Assembly (NCBI GenBank): GCA_947489585.1
Contig: CANLEE010000002.1
Location: forward strand, 299,561-363,560
DNA: 64,000 nucleotides
Direction: 5' to 3'
Source: an uncultured Psychroserpens sp.
GTDB lineage: Bacteria; Bacteroidota; Bacteroidia; Flavobacteriales; Flavobacteriaceae
Shown here: in pieces, positions 44,246-53,628 of the stretch
Numbering within the stretch: the first letter of the stretch is position 1
Layout: the number at the start of each line of letters is the position of its first letter
Program-made: the position numbers and the translations under genes
Notes under the pieces: generated by a model
Databases searched by the model: none
Told to the model about the DNA's origin: nothing
Seen by the model: the letters and a program-made list of their open reading frames with translations, nothing else

Positions 44246-47194
44246 ATGAAAAAAATCATTACTCTTTTAGGATTAATATTATTTACAATTTCGATAATAC
44301 AAGCTCAAGAACAGCTTACTACTTTTGCAGATTTAACAGCCGATAAAGATGCAGACCCAACAGATTTTTTTGAGTTTAATAATCAATTATTTTTTCTAGC
44401 AGAAAATGATATTTATGGTGCTGAAATTTGGGTTACTAATGGAGACCTAAATAATGCTACACTATTAAAAGACATCAATCCAGGTGTTAATGATGGAGTT
44501 AGAATCCCTTTTTTAAGCGACCAAAGAGTTTTTGAAAAAAGGACAGCCATTTTAAACAATGAACTATATTTTATAGCATCCGATGGAAATTCAAGAGGAG
44601 AATTATGGAAAACAGATGGAACTACAAATGGCACAGTTAGAATAACAGATTTTTTAGATTATGATATTGAAGAAATAACTCTTGTCAATGGAGAGCTTTA
44701 TTTTTTTATACGAACAGAAGGACAAAATAGAGACTTATGGAAAAGTGATGGCACAAGTTCTGGAACATTGTTAGTAAAAAGTGATATTGAAATTTTAAAT
44801 TTTAGGTACTCAGGAAGAAGTAATAACACATTTATTTTTACTACTGAAGTTTCTACATTTCCGGCAATATTTGATTTATGGAGGAGTGATGGAACCGAAA
44901 CAGGAACATACAAACTAGCCGAAAATATAAATAATATAGGATTCTCTGCTTCAGATGGCTTAGCACCATACTTTGAGGTTAATGATGACTTACATTTCCT
45001 AATTCAAAGCGACACAATCGACTTTGGAGATCCAAATATAGACTCGGGAATTATGAAAGTAAATGCTACTGGTACAAACATTGTGCCTGCACTAGGTCTT
45101 TTTGATTCCTCTACATATGGTATTTTTAATCAGTATAGTTCAATTAAGGTTAACAACAAGGTTTATATATCATTTTATAGGTACTCTAATAATGAATTAG
45201 ATATTTGGGAAATAGATTTAAATTCAACTAGCGCTCAAATCGTCTACAGTGAAGAAAGTAATGACTTTTATCAAACATCTAACCTTATTAATAATGGAAA
45301 TTCTTTATTATTTTGCGGACCAAATACATCTGACAATACAACATTGTTAAGCCTCGATTTGAATGATTATAGTATTACAGAAATTAAGGAATTAACTCCT
45401 AGTAATTTTGGAGACCCATGTGTTATAAAATCAGTGAATAATGGCACATATTATATCAGTGTTCCAACTGATTTTAATGATAACGAAGCTTGGCTTTCAA
45501 ACCTAACGGAAACCTCAACCAATAGAGCCATTGAAATGGACAATATCGAAGAGGTTTTCCCTTATGACAATAATCTGTTTTACGCTAACCTAACTGCTAA
45601 TCAAGGTAATGAATTATGGAAATTTGATACGTTAAATAATATGAGTTTTCAAGTGGATAATGTAAACCCATATCATGAAGGTTTTAGAGAATATGATGCA
45701 AATTTTACAGGTTTAAGAAAAAATGATATTGCAGTTATAAATAACAAAATTATATTTGGCGCTAAGGATGACGCTAATGGTGATGAACCTAGAGTATATA
45801 ACAATATAGATGATACAATCACATTATTACAGGATATAAACCCTGGAAGTAATGGTTCCGAATCTGGTGGATTGATTAGTGGATATTTTGAATATAGCAA
45901 TGACATCTATTTTAGCGCTTTTAATCCTACCAATGGTGAGGAACTTTGGAGAACAGATGGTACAGTTAACGAAACTTCAATTAACCAAGATATTTTTACA
46001 GGATCATCTAGCTCAGATCCTAGGTTTTTTGTTGAATCACAAGGGTTGTTATACTTTCTTGTAGGAAACTCTCCCCAGCTTTGGAGTACAGATGGAACCA
46101 ATAGGACATTCATAAAATCCTTAGGGAGTGCTTTCGCAATTGATATGGTGGCAAAAAATGATACAATCTATATCTCTCTAATTAACTCAAATACTTTAGA
46201 TTTTGAACTTTGGGTAAGTGATGGTACTGCTCAAGGAACAACAATTTTGAAATCTCAGGATTCTGTCGGACAAGTAACTATTACAGATAATTTTACCTTT
46301 TTTACGAGTCGTGACAATAATAATGGTGACACAGAACTATGGCGAACAGATGGCACAGTTGCTGGCACTCAATTAGTAAAAGACATAGGTGTTGGCTATT
46401 CATCAATTCCAAATGGGCTAATTGCATTCGGCAACAATGTCATTTTTTCTGCATTCACAAATGAGAATGGAAGAGAACTATGGATATCTGATGGCACCGA
46501 AAGTGGAACAATACAACTAAAAGATATCTTTATAGGAGCAAATGGTTCTTTGGATTTTAACTCAGAGTTTTTTGCGACAGATGAGTTTATTTATTTCACA
46601 GCTAATGATGGTACTACAGGTACTGAGCTATGGCGTACAGATGGTACTGAAGCAGGGACGGTGTTAGTAAAAGACATTAACTCAGGTATTAGTGGTTCTA
46701 ATGCTACTGAATTTATAGAAATAAACAACACTATATATTTTCAAGCATTTGAAGCCTCACAAGGCTCTGAACTATGGAAAACTGATGGCACTGAAGCAGG
46801 TACAATAAATGTCACAGATGCTATTAGTCCAGGAATTTCAGGATCTGTACCTAGAGATATGATTAGTTCTGAAGGTGATCTCTTCTTCACTGCTGTTACT
46901 GAAGCGCATGGTAGACAATTATGGAAAATTGCTGGGGAAACACTAAGCAATGAATCTTTTGAAGAAGCTACTGAAATATTATTATATCCTAATCCTTCTA
47001 AAAACACAATTCATTTTAAATCCATTCAACCAATTACCAATGCTACCATCTTTAGCTTAAATGGTCAATTGATTAAAACCTTTAACAACATAGAAAACAA
47101 CACTATTGATATTTCAGAATTAACAACAGGTCTTTACTTAATAGAATATCAATCAAACGGAAAACATCACAACGGAAAAATTATAAAACAATAA
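44246..47194 (+). CDS. ELWxxDGT-repeat secreted protein with T9SS type A sorting domain
   Basis: A 982-residue protein starting MKKIITLLGLILFTISIIQAQ (a signal peptide; an ATG 9 bases upstream is an alternative). The body has about a dozen ELWxxDGT repeats, such as RGELWKTDGTTNGT, RDLWKSDGTSSGT, TELWRTDGTVAGT, RELWISDGTESGT and SELWKTDGTEAGT, each ending a propeller-like blade of ~60-70 residues; a few are degenerate (NELWKFDT, RQLWKIAGE). The C-terminal ~75 residues (LLYPNPSKNTIHFKS, ITNATIFSLNGQLIKTF, GLYLIEYQSNGKHHNGKIIK) are the type A sorting domain. It should be exported by the T9SS and handled by PorU/PorV. Ligand unknown. Confidence 0.88.
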   Translation: MKKIITLLGLILFTISIIQAQEQLTTFADLTADKDADPTDFFEFNNQLFFLAENDIYGAEIWVTNGDLNNATLLKDINPGVNDGVRIPFLSDQRVFEKRTAILNNELYFIASDGNSRGELWKTDGTTNGTVRITDFLDYDIEEITLVNGELYFFIRTEGQNRDLWKSDGTSSGTLLVKSDIEILNFRYSGRSNNTFIFTTEVSTFPAIFDLWRSDGTETGTYKLAENINNIGFSASDGLAPYFEVNDDLHFLIQSDTIDFGDPNIDSGIMKVNATGTNIVPALGLFDSSTYGIFNQYSSIKVNNKVYISFYRYSNNELDIWEIDLNSTSAQIVYSEESNDFYQTSNLINNGNSLLFCGPNTSDNTTLLSLDLNDYSITEIKELTPSNFGDPCVIKSVNNGTYYISVPTDFNDNEAWLSNLTETSTNRAIEMDNIEEVFPYDNNLFYANLTANQGNELWKFDTLNNMSFQVDNVNPYHEGFREYDANFTGLRKNDIAVINNKIIFGAKDDANGDEPRVYNNIDDTITLLQDINPGSNGSESGGLISGYFEYSNDIYFSAFNPTNGEELWRTDGTVNETSINQDIFTGSSSSDPRFFVESQGLLYFLVGNSPQLWSTDGTNRTFIKSLGSAFAIDMVAKNDTIYISLINSNTLDFELWVSDGTAQGTTILKSQDSVGQVTITDNFTFFTSRDNNNGDTELWRTDGTVAGTQLVKDIGVGYSSIPNGLIAFGNNVIFSAFTNENGRELWISDGTESGTIQLKDIFIGANGSLDFNSEFFATDEFIYFTANDGTTGTELWRTDGTEAGTVLVKDINSGISGSNATEFIEINNTIYFQAFEASQGSELWKTDGTEAGTINVTDAISPGISGSVPRDMISSEGDLFFTAVTEAHGRQLWKIAGETLSNESFEEATEILLYPNPSKNTIHFKSIQPITNATIFSLNGQLIKTFNNIENNTIDISELTTGLYLIEYQSNGKHHNGKIIKQ

Positions 47195-47204
47195 TACTGT
47201 TAGT

Positions 47205-47239
47205 AAAAAAGGGATTTGCACGAAACAAATCCCTTTTTT
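47205..47239. terminator. Bidirectional terminator between the ELWxxDGT and DUF4349 genes
   Basis: A 14-bp perfect stem (47205-47218 with 47226-47239), A-rich on the left and T-rich on the right, between two convergent genes. Confidence 0.85.
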
Positions 47240-47243
47240 AACC

Positions 47244-48110
47244 TTAAGCCTTTATACTTTTCTTCTTCAATTTTTTTCTAATTAAAATAAATAACACTAC
47301 CCCTAAAATCACCAAAGGCCACGCATAAAAAAGTCCAATGATAAAATGCTCTATAATAGCCCATCCAAAACTTAAGCCTTCTTTACTTTTTGATATAAAT
47401 GTCTTAGAATAACTTTCAGGTTCTTCAGTATAACTTACCGTCTCATATAAATCAATTTGAATTGTACTATACGACACTTTATTACTTAAATATTTTAATC
47501 GTCCTTGAGCCGATTCGATCTCTTCCTGGATGATACGCAGCTTCTCTTCCGTTTTTAAAATATCTTCAACAGTCTTAGCTTTAGTTCTCATAATAGATTC
47601 ATAAAGCGCTTTGACTTCCATCTTAGTTTTAAGTCGTGTTTGTATATCGATATATTCTTCAGTAACGTCTTTAGTTGTTATATTTTCATATTCTATAAAG
47701 GCTACGATATACCCAATAGAGTCCATCATAGAGTCAAAATGTTGCTGCGGAATTTTAATCGTAAAGCGATTTTCTTTTTTATAAAGATTGTTTTCAAACC
47801 TTAAATCTGAAATGTAAGCGTTGTATTTTTGCGCAATTCTTTTAATTTTTCGAGTGGCAATTTTTACATTCTCAACTTTGTATCTCGCGCTCGCCGATTT
47901 GATAATTTTTAAGTCAGCCGGAACTTGGTTTATGGATACATCCGATTTTAATGCCATATCATCCTCGCTTGAAATAGCTTCATAGTGCTCTGAAACATCA
48001 GATGTTGCAACGGGAACACTTTCTTTATAGTTTCCACTATTATTACATGCTACAATTGCGAATAGCAAAATTGCAAGTACAAAGTATTTAATTTTCGATT
48101 TGTCTAACAT
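47244..48110 (-). CDS. DUF4349 lipoprotein
   Basis: The start is taken as the ATG giving MLDKSKIKYFVLAILLFAIVACNNSG, a good lipoprotein signal peptide with Cys22; an ATG 9 bases upstream is possible. The 288 residues contain a DUF4349 region (IIKSASARYKVENVKIATRKIKRIAQKYNAYISD), a coiled-coil stretch (TRLKTKMEVKALYESIMRTKAKTVEDILKTEEKLRIIQEEIESAQGRLKYLSNK) and a C-terminal membrane helix (FIIGLFYAWPLVILGVVLFILI) with a Lys tail. The combination of lipid anchor and C-terminal helix would tether both ends. Function unknown. Confidence 0.82.
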   Translation of the reverse strand: MLDKSKIKYFVLAILLFAIVACNNSGNYKESVPVATSDVSEHYEAISSEDDMALKSDVSINQVPADLKIIKSASARYKVENVKIATRKIKRIAQKYNAYISDLRFENNLYKKENRFTIKIPQQHFDSMMDSIGYIVAFIEYENITTKDVTEEYIDIQTRLKTKMEVKALYESIMRTKAKTVEDILKTEEKLRIIQEEIESAQGRLKYLSNKVSYSTIQIDLYETVSYTEEPESYSKTFISKSKEGLSFGWAIIEHFIIGLFYAWPLVILGVVLFILIRKKLKKKSIKA

Positions 48111-48251
48111 TACATTCATAATTTTATATTTTTAATGATTATGACGTAAATCTAAAATGCAGTGCTACATTTCATTTGTAAATACCTTGTAAACCTATTG
48201 TAAATTATTTTACAATTTTCAAAACCTTAAAAAACAAATAGTTACACCTCA

Positions 48252-49136
48252 TTGAACTCTGAAACCATATACCAATTTAATCAACTTAAAGCTGCTGTGC
48301 TTTCAAAATTTTTGGAAAAACACAATGCATCTTCAGCGTTTAAAACATGGAATGGTGATGATATCGTCATGTTTCAGGAAGATTTATTTTCTGAAGTCAA
48401 AGGAAAAGTTAGCGAAAAATGGTTCTATACCTATTTTAAAAATGAAGCTTCAAAATTACCACGTATAGATATGCTCAATTTATTGAGTTCTTATGTTGGT
48501 TTCAATAATTGGAATGCGTTCAAAGCTGCACACAGCTCCAAAGAGCACATAAAAAAGAAGACCTTTCCGTGGCCAGTTATCTTTATTCCAATACTCATTG
48601 TTTTTATGATTACTATGACTTCTAAAAATGAATTCAATTTTTGTTTTATTGATGATATGAGTAATACAGCTATTACGACAATTCCAATTGACATTAAAGT
48701 ATTGCAAGACCAACAATCACCTTTATATTTTAAAACAGATAGTTTAGGTTGTTTCACTTATAAAACTAAAGATGATATTATCAGGTTTGTGGTATCATCA
48801 CCATATCATAAAACAGATACTATTGTGCGATCTATTGCTGCCAATAAAAATCAAATGGTAAAACTAGACAGTGATGATTATGCGCTAATCTTAAAATATT
48901 ATACTAACGGAAATGTAAAAGACTGGACCACACATAAACAAAAGTTGGCGCAGTTAATTCATGACGATGCACAAATTTATCGACTTTATGAAGATAATAT
49001 TGGCGTCGAAATTTATACAAAAGAAGATTTTATAAGGCTGTTAACCATCCCAACTACTGCACTTAGAACTATTAAAATTCTAGATAAGAGTTATCAAAAC
49101 GATCAAATCAAAACATTAAAATTTACTGTGCGATGA
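48252..49136 (+). CDS. Unknown protein with one membrane helix
   Basis: A 294-residue protein starting at TTG; no ATG is in frame before a stop, and the next upstream stop is 22 bases away. The N-terminal ~105 residues are helical (MFQEDLFSEVKGKVSEKWFYTYFKNEASKLPRIDMLNLLSSYVGFNNWNAFKAAH), a layout resembling small DNA-binding-like modules. One membrane helix follows (WPVIFIPILIVFMITMT, near 110-127), then a beta-rich periplasmic part. This is the topology of one-pass sensor-regulators, but the DNA-binding role is a guess. The next gene overlaps its stop by 4 bases. Confidence 0.6.
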   Translation: MNSETIYQFNQLKAAVLSKFLEKHNASSAFKTWNGDDIVMFQEDLFSEVKGKVSEKWFYTYFKNEASKLPRIDMLNLLSSYVGFNNWNAFKAAHSSKEHIKKKTFPWPVIFIPILIVFMITMTSKNEFNFCFIDDMSNTAITTIPIDIKVLQDQQSPLYFKTDSLGCFTYKTKDDIIRFVVSSPYHKTDTIVRSIAANKNQMVKLDSDDYALILKYYTNGNVKDWTTHKQKLAQLIHDDAQIYRLYEDNIGVEIYTKEDFIRLLTIPTTALRTIKILDKSYQNDQIKTLKFTVR

Positions 49137-49624
49137 AAAAGGTGGCTTACATATTATTCATTTTTTGTGTTGTTGCTTGCAAGCAAAATAATGCCATGCA
49201 AACGGAAAGTAAAAGTGTAGAAATGCTACCAACGATGACCGATGACTTTCATACTAACAAAGTATTATCTTCTGAAGCTTTAAGTATAAAAAAACTAGAA
49301 GAGTATATAGACCTTATTAAACTTAAACAAGTACATCCTGAATTTGAAGATGATATTACCTTACAGTTAAATAACTTTACAACTAGTAACAAATCCGCAT
49401 TTGATTACCCTGAAGGGTTTAATATATCAAATATTGAACAACTTGGGATGTCAAAAATGGTATCGGATACAATAGAACAATTTGTTCTAGGATATACTGT
49501 AACTGTAAATACTCAATCGTTCAAAGATTCAATGTTAACACAAATTAGCAGTAAGGCAATTAATATCGATGGAGACACTTTAATTTCTAAAAATGTGAAA
49601 TTTATAGAATTTGAAAATTATTAA
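49133..49624 (+). CDS. Small unknown lipoprotein
   Basis: A 163-residue protein with a lipoprotein signal peptide (MKKVAYILFIFCVVACKQNN, lipid Cys16). The mature part is acidic and mixed helical/strand (LSIKKLEEYIDLIKLKQVHPEFEDDITLQLNNF). No family recognised. The ATG overlaps the stop of the upstream membrane protein (ATGA), so the pair is likely a functional unit. Its stop overlaps the stop of the convergent HAD gene by 4 bases. Confidence 0.65.
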   Translation: MKKVAYILFIFCVVACKQNNAMQTESKSVEMLPTMTDDFHTNKVLSSEALSIKKLEEYIDLIKLKQVHPEFEDDITLQLNNFTTSNKSAFDYPEGFNISNIEQLGMSKMVSDTIEQFVLGYTVTVNTQSFKDSMLTQISSKAINIDGDTLISKNVKFIEFENY

Positions 49625-50262
49625 GTACTTAGTAATTCTTTTACATTTTCCATCGATTTAAAAACATAATCAGAAACTTCACTTAGTTCATCATTATAAT
49701 CATGAGCTGTATAACCAACGACTGTAAACCCGCCAGATTTTGCAGCTTTTACGCCAGTAATACTATCCTCAATCACTAAGCAATCTTTTGGATTAAAACC
49801 CATAGTTTTGGCAGCCCAAATAAAAACCGCTGGATCTGGTTTCCATTTTTGAATGGTATAACAACTAAAAATCTTATTTTCAAAGAAAGGCATTAGTCCA
49901 GTAAGTTGTAAATTAAGTCTTATTTTATGTTCTGGCCCACTTGATGCCACACAAAATGGCATAGATAGGCTCTCCACAAGATCCAAAATACCATCAATAG
50001 GTTTAATGTGCTTTTCAAATGCAGCATAACTCAATCTTCTATACTCATTTTCAAAATCAACAGGTAATTCCTTTTCTACAAGCTCTGCTATTTTCTGAAC
50101 GCAATTCTTTAAGGAACCCCCTTTAAAATGCTTGTAAGCATAATCCAAATCGATTGAAGCACCAAGATTATTAGACATATCAACAAGAACTTGATTTCCA
50201 ATAGGTTCGCTATCAACTAAAACACCATCACAATCAAATATAACACACTTATATTTTGACAT
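49621..50262 (-). CDS. HAD-superfamily phosphatase, beta-phosphoglucomutase-like
   Basis: A 213-residue protein with HAD motif I CVIFDCDGVLVDSEPIGNQ (Asp9 nucleophile, Asp11 acid/base), a helical cap, motif II (CVASSGPEHKIRLNLQLTGL), and motifs III/IV KWKPDPAVFIWAAKTMG and CLVIEDSITGVKAAKSGGFTVVGYTA. It is close to the beta-phosphoglucomutase/YfbT-type sugar phosphatases. The substrate is unknown. Located 2 bases after the SDR gene on the same strand, it is probably the last gene of an M28-SDR-HAD operon. Confidence 0.9.
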   Translation of the reverse strand: MSKYKCVIFDCDGVLVDSEPIGNQVLVDMSNNLGASIDLDYAYKHFKGGSLKNCVQKIAELVEKELPVDFENEYRRLSYAAFEKHIKPIDGILDLVESLSMPFCVASSGPEHKIRLNLQLTGLMPFFENKIFSCYTIQKWKPDPAVFIWAAKTMGFNPKDCLVIEDSITGVKAAKSGGFTVVGYTAHDYNDELSEVSDYVFKSMENVKELLST

Positions 50263-50264
50263 GA

Positions 50265-50954
50265 TTAAGGCGTCGAATTTGATACTTGTAACACTTTTCC
50301 GTTGTAAAACGTATTTCCGTTTAAAGCAAAGTCCTGAATATACTCAGCCATTTCTAAAGCCGTTGTTGGCGCCTGATAATCAGGGAAAGCCTCTTTAAGC
50401 ATCTCTGTTTGCACTGCTCCTAAAGCGAGTACATTAAATTGCGGGCCAGTGTCTTTGTATTCTTCGGCTAATAACTCAGTTAATGTAATTACGGCGCCTT
50501 TACTCGAACTATAGGCTGCTAATCCTGGAAACTTCATACTACCTTGAATGCCTCCCATCGAACTAATAGTCACTACATGACCATCATTTTTCATAAATGG
50601 CACTACAATACGTGTCATTTCAGAAACACCAAATACATTAGTTTCATAGACCTTTGAGAAATCTTTAAACGTTGTTTCGGCAAACGGCTTATTAAGTAAA
50701 ATCCCAGCATTATTGATTAAAATATCAACATGCTTAAACTCATTTTCTATAAACTGCTCGACTTTTTTGTAATCACCTTCTTCACACAAATCAAAGGCAA
50801 ACGATGAAATATTATCAAAATGAAGATTACTCACAGGCTGAGCATTTCTTGATAATGCCAATACATTATGCCCTTGGTTGGCAAATAAATGAACCAATTC
50901 AAAGCCAATGCCCCGGCTCGTTCCAGTAATAATAATGTTTTTACTCTGCGTCAT
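50265..50954 (-). CDS. Short-chain dehydrogenase/reductase
   Basis: A 229-residue classical SDR: nucleotide-binding IITGTSRGIGFELVHLFANQG (8-28), DILINNAGILLN, catalytic Ser in VTISSMGGIQGS, and catalytic Tyr/Lys in AAYSSSKGAVITL (YxxxK). It uses NAD(P)H to reduce or oxidise an unknown substrate. Its start overlaps the end of the M28 peptidase gene by 14 bases. Confidence 0.9.
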   Translation of the reverse strand: MTQSKNIIITGTSRGIGFELVHLFANQGHNVLALSRNAQPVSNLHFDNISSFAFDLCEEGDYKKVEQFIENEFKHVDILINNAGILLNKPFAETTFKDFSKVYETNVFGVSEMTRIVVPFMKNDGHVVTISSMGGIQGSMKFPGLAAYSSSKGAVITLTELLAEEYKDTGPQFNVLALGAVQTEMLKEAFPDYQAPTTALEMAEYIQDFALNGNTFYNGKVLQVSNSTP

Positions 50955-51891
50955 ACATTACAATTTCCTTAGTTCGAGTGTTACTCATTTCTTCAATAGC
51001 CGGAATCGTTTTGTTGATAAGGCTCGCCATAAAATCGAAGTCTAGCTCACTTATTTCATCATCAACATGATGATAATAATCAAAGTTAGACAAATCACAA
51101 GACGAAATCGTTTGACAGGGTAAATTAAATTGTTGATAGAACGGATAATTATCAGAACGTTTGAACAATTGATATTTCTTAGCAACATCTGAAGCACCAA
51201 CTAAATTACTACCTGTATACTCGTTTATTTTATCAGCCATATTAGATAACTCGTAGCCAGTAACTAAGGCTTCATAATCACGACCATCATTAAAAGGCAC
51301 ACCAACCATCTCAAAGTTCACCATAGTATATAGGTTTAAATTTTCAGATTTCAAACGCTCAGCCAAATGCTTTGATCCCAATAAACCCATTTCTTCTGCA
51401 GAAAATAAAGCGAACATCATACTGCGTTTATTATTTTGTCTCGCTGCAAAATATTTAGCCATAGCGATAACTGCACTTGTTCCAGCTGCATTATCATTGG
51501 CACCATTAGCCAAAGAATCACCTTCAACTGTTTTCCCTTTACCAATATGATCGTAATGCGCACCTATAATAATCACTTCATCTTTGAGGGCATCATCTGT
51601 ACCTTCAATAAAACCAATTACATTAAAGGCATCCAAACTATCTATTTTAAAATGATCTCTATAAGTATCATAGTAAGGTTTCACTCCAAAAGATTTAAAT
51701 TGAGACTCTATGTAAGAGGCCGCTTTTTCGATGCCTTCACTTCCAGCTCTTCGTCCGTTTAATTCATCTGAAGCTAAATAAGTTACAGCTGCTTTAACTT
51801 CATCACTTGTGATTGTTATTGCTTTTAATTTTGGTTCAGATTTACAACTTACGATAAGGAGTAAAAGGGCAAGAGATAAAATATGTTTCAT
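50941..51891 (-). CDS. M28-family zinc aminopeptidase lipoprotein
   Basis: A 316-residue protein with lipoprotein signal MKHILSLALLLLIVSCKSE (Cys16). The M28 di-zinc site is visible: GAHYDHIG (His and Asp), NGANDNAAGTSAVIAMA (second Asp bridging), FALFSAEEMGLLGSKHLA (Glu-Glu), with DNYPFYQQFNLPCQT and the final HHVDDE His ligand. It trims peptides in the periplasm or at the outer surface. It is the first gene of the M28-SDR-HAD operon. Confidence 0.92.
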   Translation of the reverse strand: MKHILSLALLLLIVSCKSEPKLKAITITSDEVKAAVTYLASDELNGRRAGSEGIEKAASYIESQFKSFGVKPYYDTYRDHFKIDSLDAFNVIGFIEGTDDALKDEVIIIGAHYDHIGKGKTVEGDSLANGANDNAAGTSAVIAMAKYFAARQNNKRSMMFALFSAEEMGLLGSKHLAERLKSENLNLYTMVNFEMVGVPFNDGRDYEALVTGYELSNMADKINEYTGSNLVGASDVAKKYQLFKRSDNYPFYQQFNLPCQTISSCDLSNFDYYHHVDDEISELDFDFMASLINKTIPAIEEMSNTRTKEIVMYDAE

Positions 51892-51916
51892 AGTGTTTTT
51901 TATTTGAGTTTAAATA

Positions 51917-51951
51917 TAAAAAATCCTGACTTGAATACATCAAATCAGGAT
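51917..51951 (-). terminator. Probable terminator of the pdhA-pdhC operon
   Basis: Stem ATCCTGA (51923-51929) with TCAGGAT (51945-51951); the inner part extends with one mismatch. On the minus strand it is followed by a T run. It lies about 50 bases past the pdhC stop. Confidence 0.6.
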
Positions 51952-52002
51952 GATATTATGATTAAGATTCCTTTAGTAGGATCAAAGTCTAGATTTTAAT
52001 TT

Positions 52003-53625
52003 TTACACTAACATTGTGACTGGGTTTTCAATATAACCTTTCAATGTTTGAAGGAATTGAGCACCAGTTGCGCCATCTACAGTTCTATGATCGCATGCCA
52101 ATGTTAATTTCATGGTATGTCCAGGAACTACTTGTCCATCTTTAACCACTGGTTTTGAAACTATTGCTCCAACAGATAAGATTGCAGAATTAGGTTGATT
52201 AATAATTGATGTAAAGCTTTCAATACCAAACATTCCTAAGTTAGAAATCGTAAAAGTGCTGCCTTCCATTTCGTCTAAACTCAACTTTTTATTTCTTGCT
52301 TTTCCAGCATATTCTTTTACAGCTGCTCCAATTTGCGGTAAGCTTTGTTCATTTGCAAAACGCACTACAGGAACCAATAAACCATCAGGAACTGCCACAG
52401 CGACTCCAATATGTACGTGATTATTTAATCGCATTTTATCATCAAACCACTGAGAATTCACTTGTGGATGCTGTTTCAAAGCCAAAGCACAAGCTTTAAC
52501 AATCATATCGTTATACGAAATTTTAGTGTCTGGAATAGAATTGTACTGTACTCTAAATGCCATTGCATTTGCCATATCAAACTCCACATTTAAATAATAA
52601 TGTGGTGCAGAGAATTTTGATTTTGCTAAATTCTTTGCAATTGCTTTACGCATGTTAGAGTTAGCAACCTCATCAAAATCTTCTTGACCCGTAGGCACAA
52701 ACTTACCAACAGATGTTGATTGCGCTGAAGGTGTAAAGTTCTCTATATCGCGCTTTACGATTCTACCATTTTCTCCAGAACCATTAACTTGCGATAAATT
52801 GATTCCTTTTTCTTCAGCCATTTTCTTAGCTAAAGGAGAAACATAAATTCTTCCATTTGATGTATGAGCAGTTGAAGCTACAGCGGCTTCTTTCTTAGCT
52901 TCTACTTTTGGTGCCTCAACAGGTTTTGATTCTGGTTTAGGCGCTTCTTCTTGTTTTGCTTCGGAAGAAGGACCAACGGCTTTAAAGTTTTTAGCAATTG
53001 CTGAAACATCTGTTTTTGCTGGACCTATAATGGCTAATAATGAGTCTACTTTTGCAGATTCCCCTTCATTTAAACCGATATGTAATAATGTACCTGATTG
53101 GAATGATTCAAATTCCATAGTCGCTTTATCGGTTTCAATTTCAGCAAGAATGTCGCCTTCATCAACAGTATCACCAACTTGTTTTAACCAAGTCGCAACA
53201 GTACCTTCTTCCATAGTATCACTTAAACGTGGCATGGTTACAACAATTACGCCTTCAGGTAATTCTTGAGGTTCTAATGATTCTTCACTTTTACTCGCAC
53301 TAACATTGTCGTCAGGAGTTTCTGATATTGAATCTTCAACTTTTGCTTCAGAAGAATTCCCACTTAATAATCCAGAAATATCTTCTCCTTCGTCTCCAAT
53401 AATAGCTAGAAGTGTATCAACTTTTGCAGTTTCTCCTTCAGGAATTCCAATGTGTAACAATGTCCCTTCGTTAAAAGATTCGAACTCCATTGTTGCCTTA
53501 TCTGTTTCAATTTCAGCTAAAATATCGCCTTCTTCAATCTTATCGCCTACTTTTTTTAACCATGCAGCGACTGTACCTTCTTCCATCGTATCGCTCAAAC
53601 GAGGCATATTAATTACTTCTGCCAT
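52003..53625 (-). CDS. pdhC: Pyruvate dehydrogenase E2 (dihydrolipoyllysine acetyltransferase)
   Basis: A 540-residue E2 with two N-terminal lipoyl domains (EIETDKATMEFES twice, with Lys43 and Lys167 as lipoylation sites). The E1/E3-binding domain is at about 261-296 (YVSPLAKKMAEEKG...GENGRIVKRDIENF), and the catalytic domain ends LACDHRTVDGATGAQF (His513). It transfers the acetyl group from lipoate to CoA in the pyruvate dehydrogenase complex. It begins 3 bases after the pdhA stop. The E1-beta gene is not beside pdhA, as in other flavobacteria, and must be elsewhere. Confidence 0.95.
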   Translation of the reverse strand: MAEVINMPRLSDTMEEGTVAAWLKKVGDKIEEGDILAEIETDKATMEFESFNEGTLLHIGIPEGETAKVDTLLAIIGDEGEDISGLLSGNSSEAKVEDSISETPDDNVSASKSEESLEPQELPEGVIVVTMPRLSDTMEEGTVATWLKQVGDTVDEGDILAEIETDKATMEFESFQSGTLLHIGLNEGESAKVDSLLAIIGPAKTDVSAIAKNFKAVGPSSEAKQEEAPKPESKPVEAPKVEAKKEAAVASTAHTSNGRIYVSPLAKKMAEEKGINLSQVNGSGENGRIVKRDIENFTPSAQSTSVGKFVPTGQEDFDEVANSNMRKAIAKNLAKSKFSAPHYYLNVEFDMANAMAFRVQYNSIPDTKISYNDMIVKACALALKQHPQVNSQWFDDKMRLNNHVHIGVAVAVPDGLLVPVVRFANEQSLPQIGAAVKEYAGKARNKKLSLDEMEGSTFTISNLGMFGIESFTSIINQPNSAILSVGAIVSKPVVKDGQVVPGHTMKLTLACDHRTVDGATGAQFLQTLKGYIENPVTMLV

Positions 53626-53628
53626 AGC

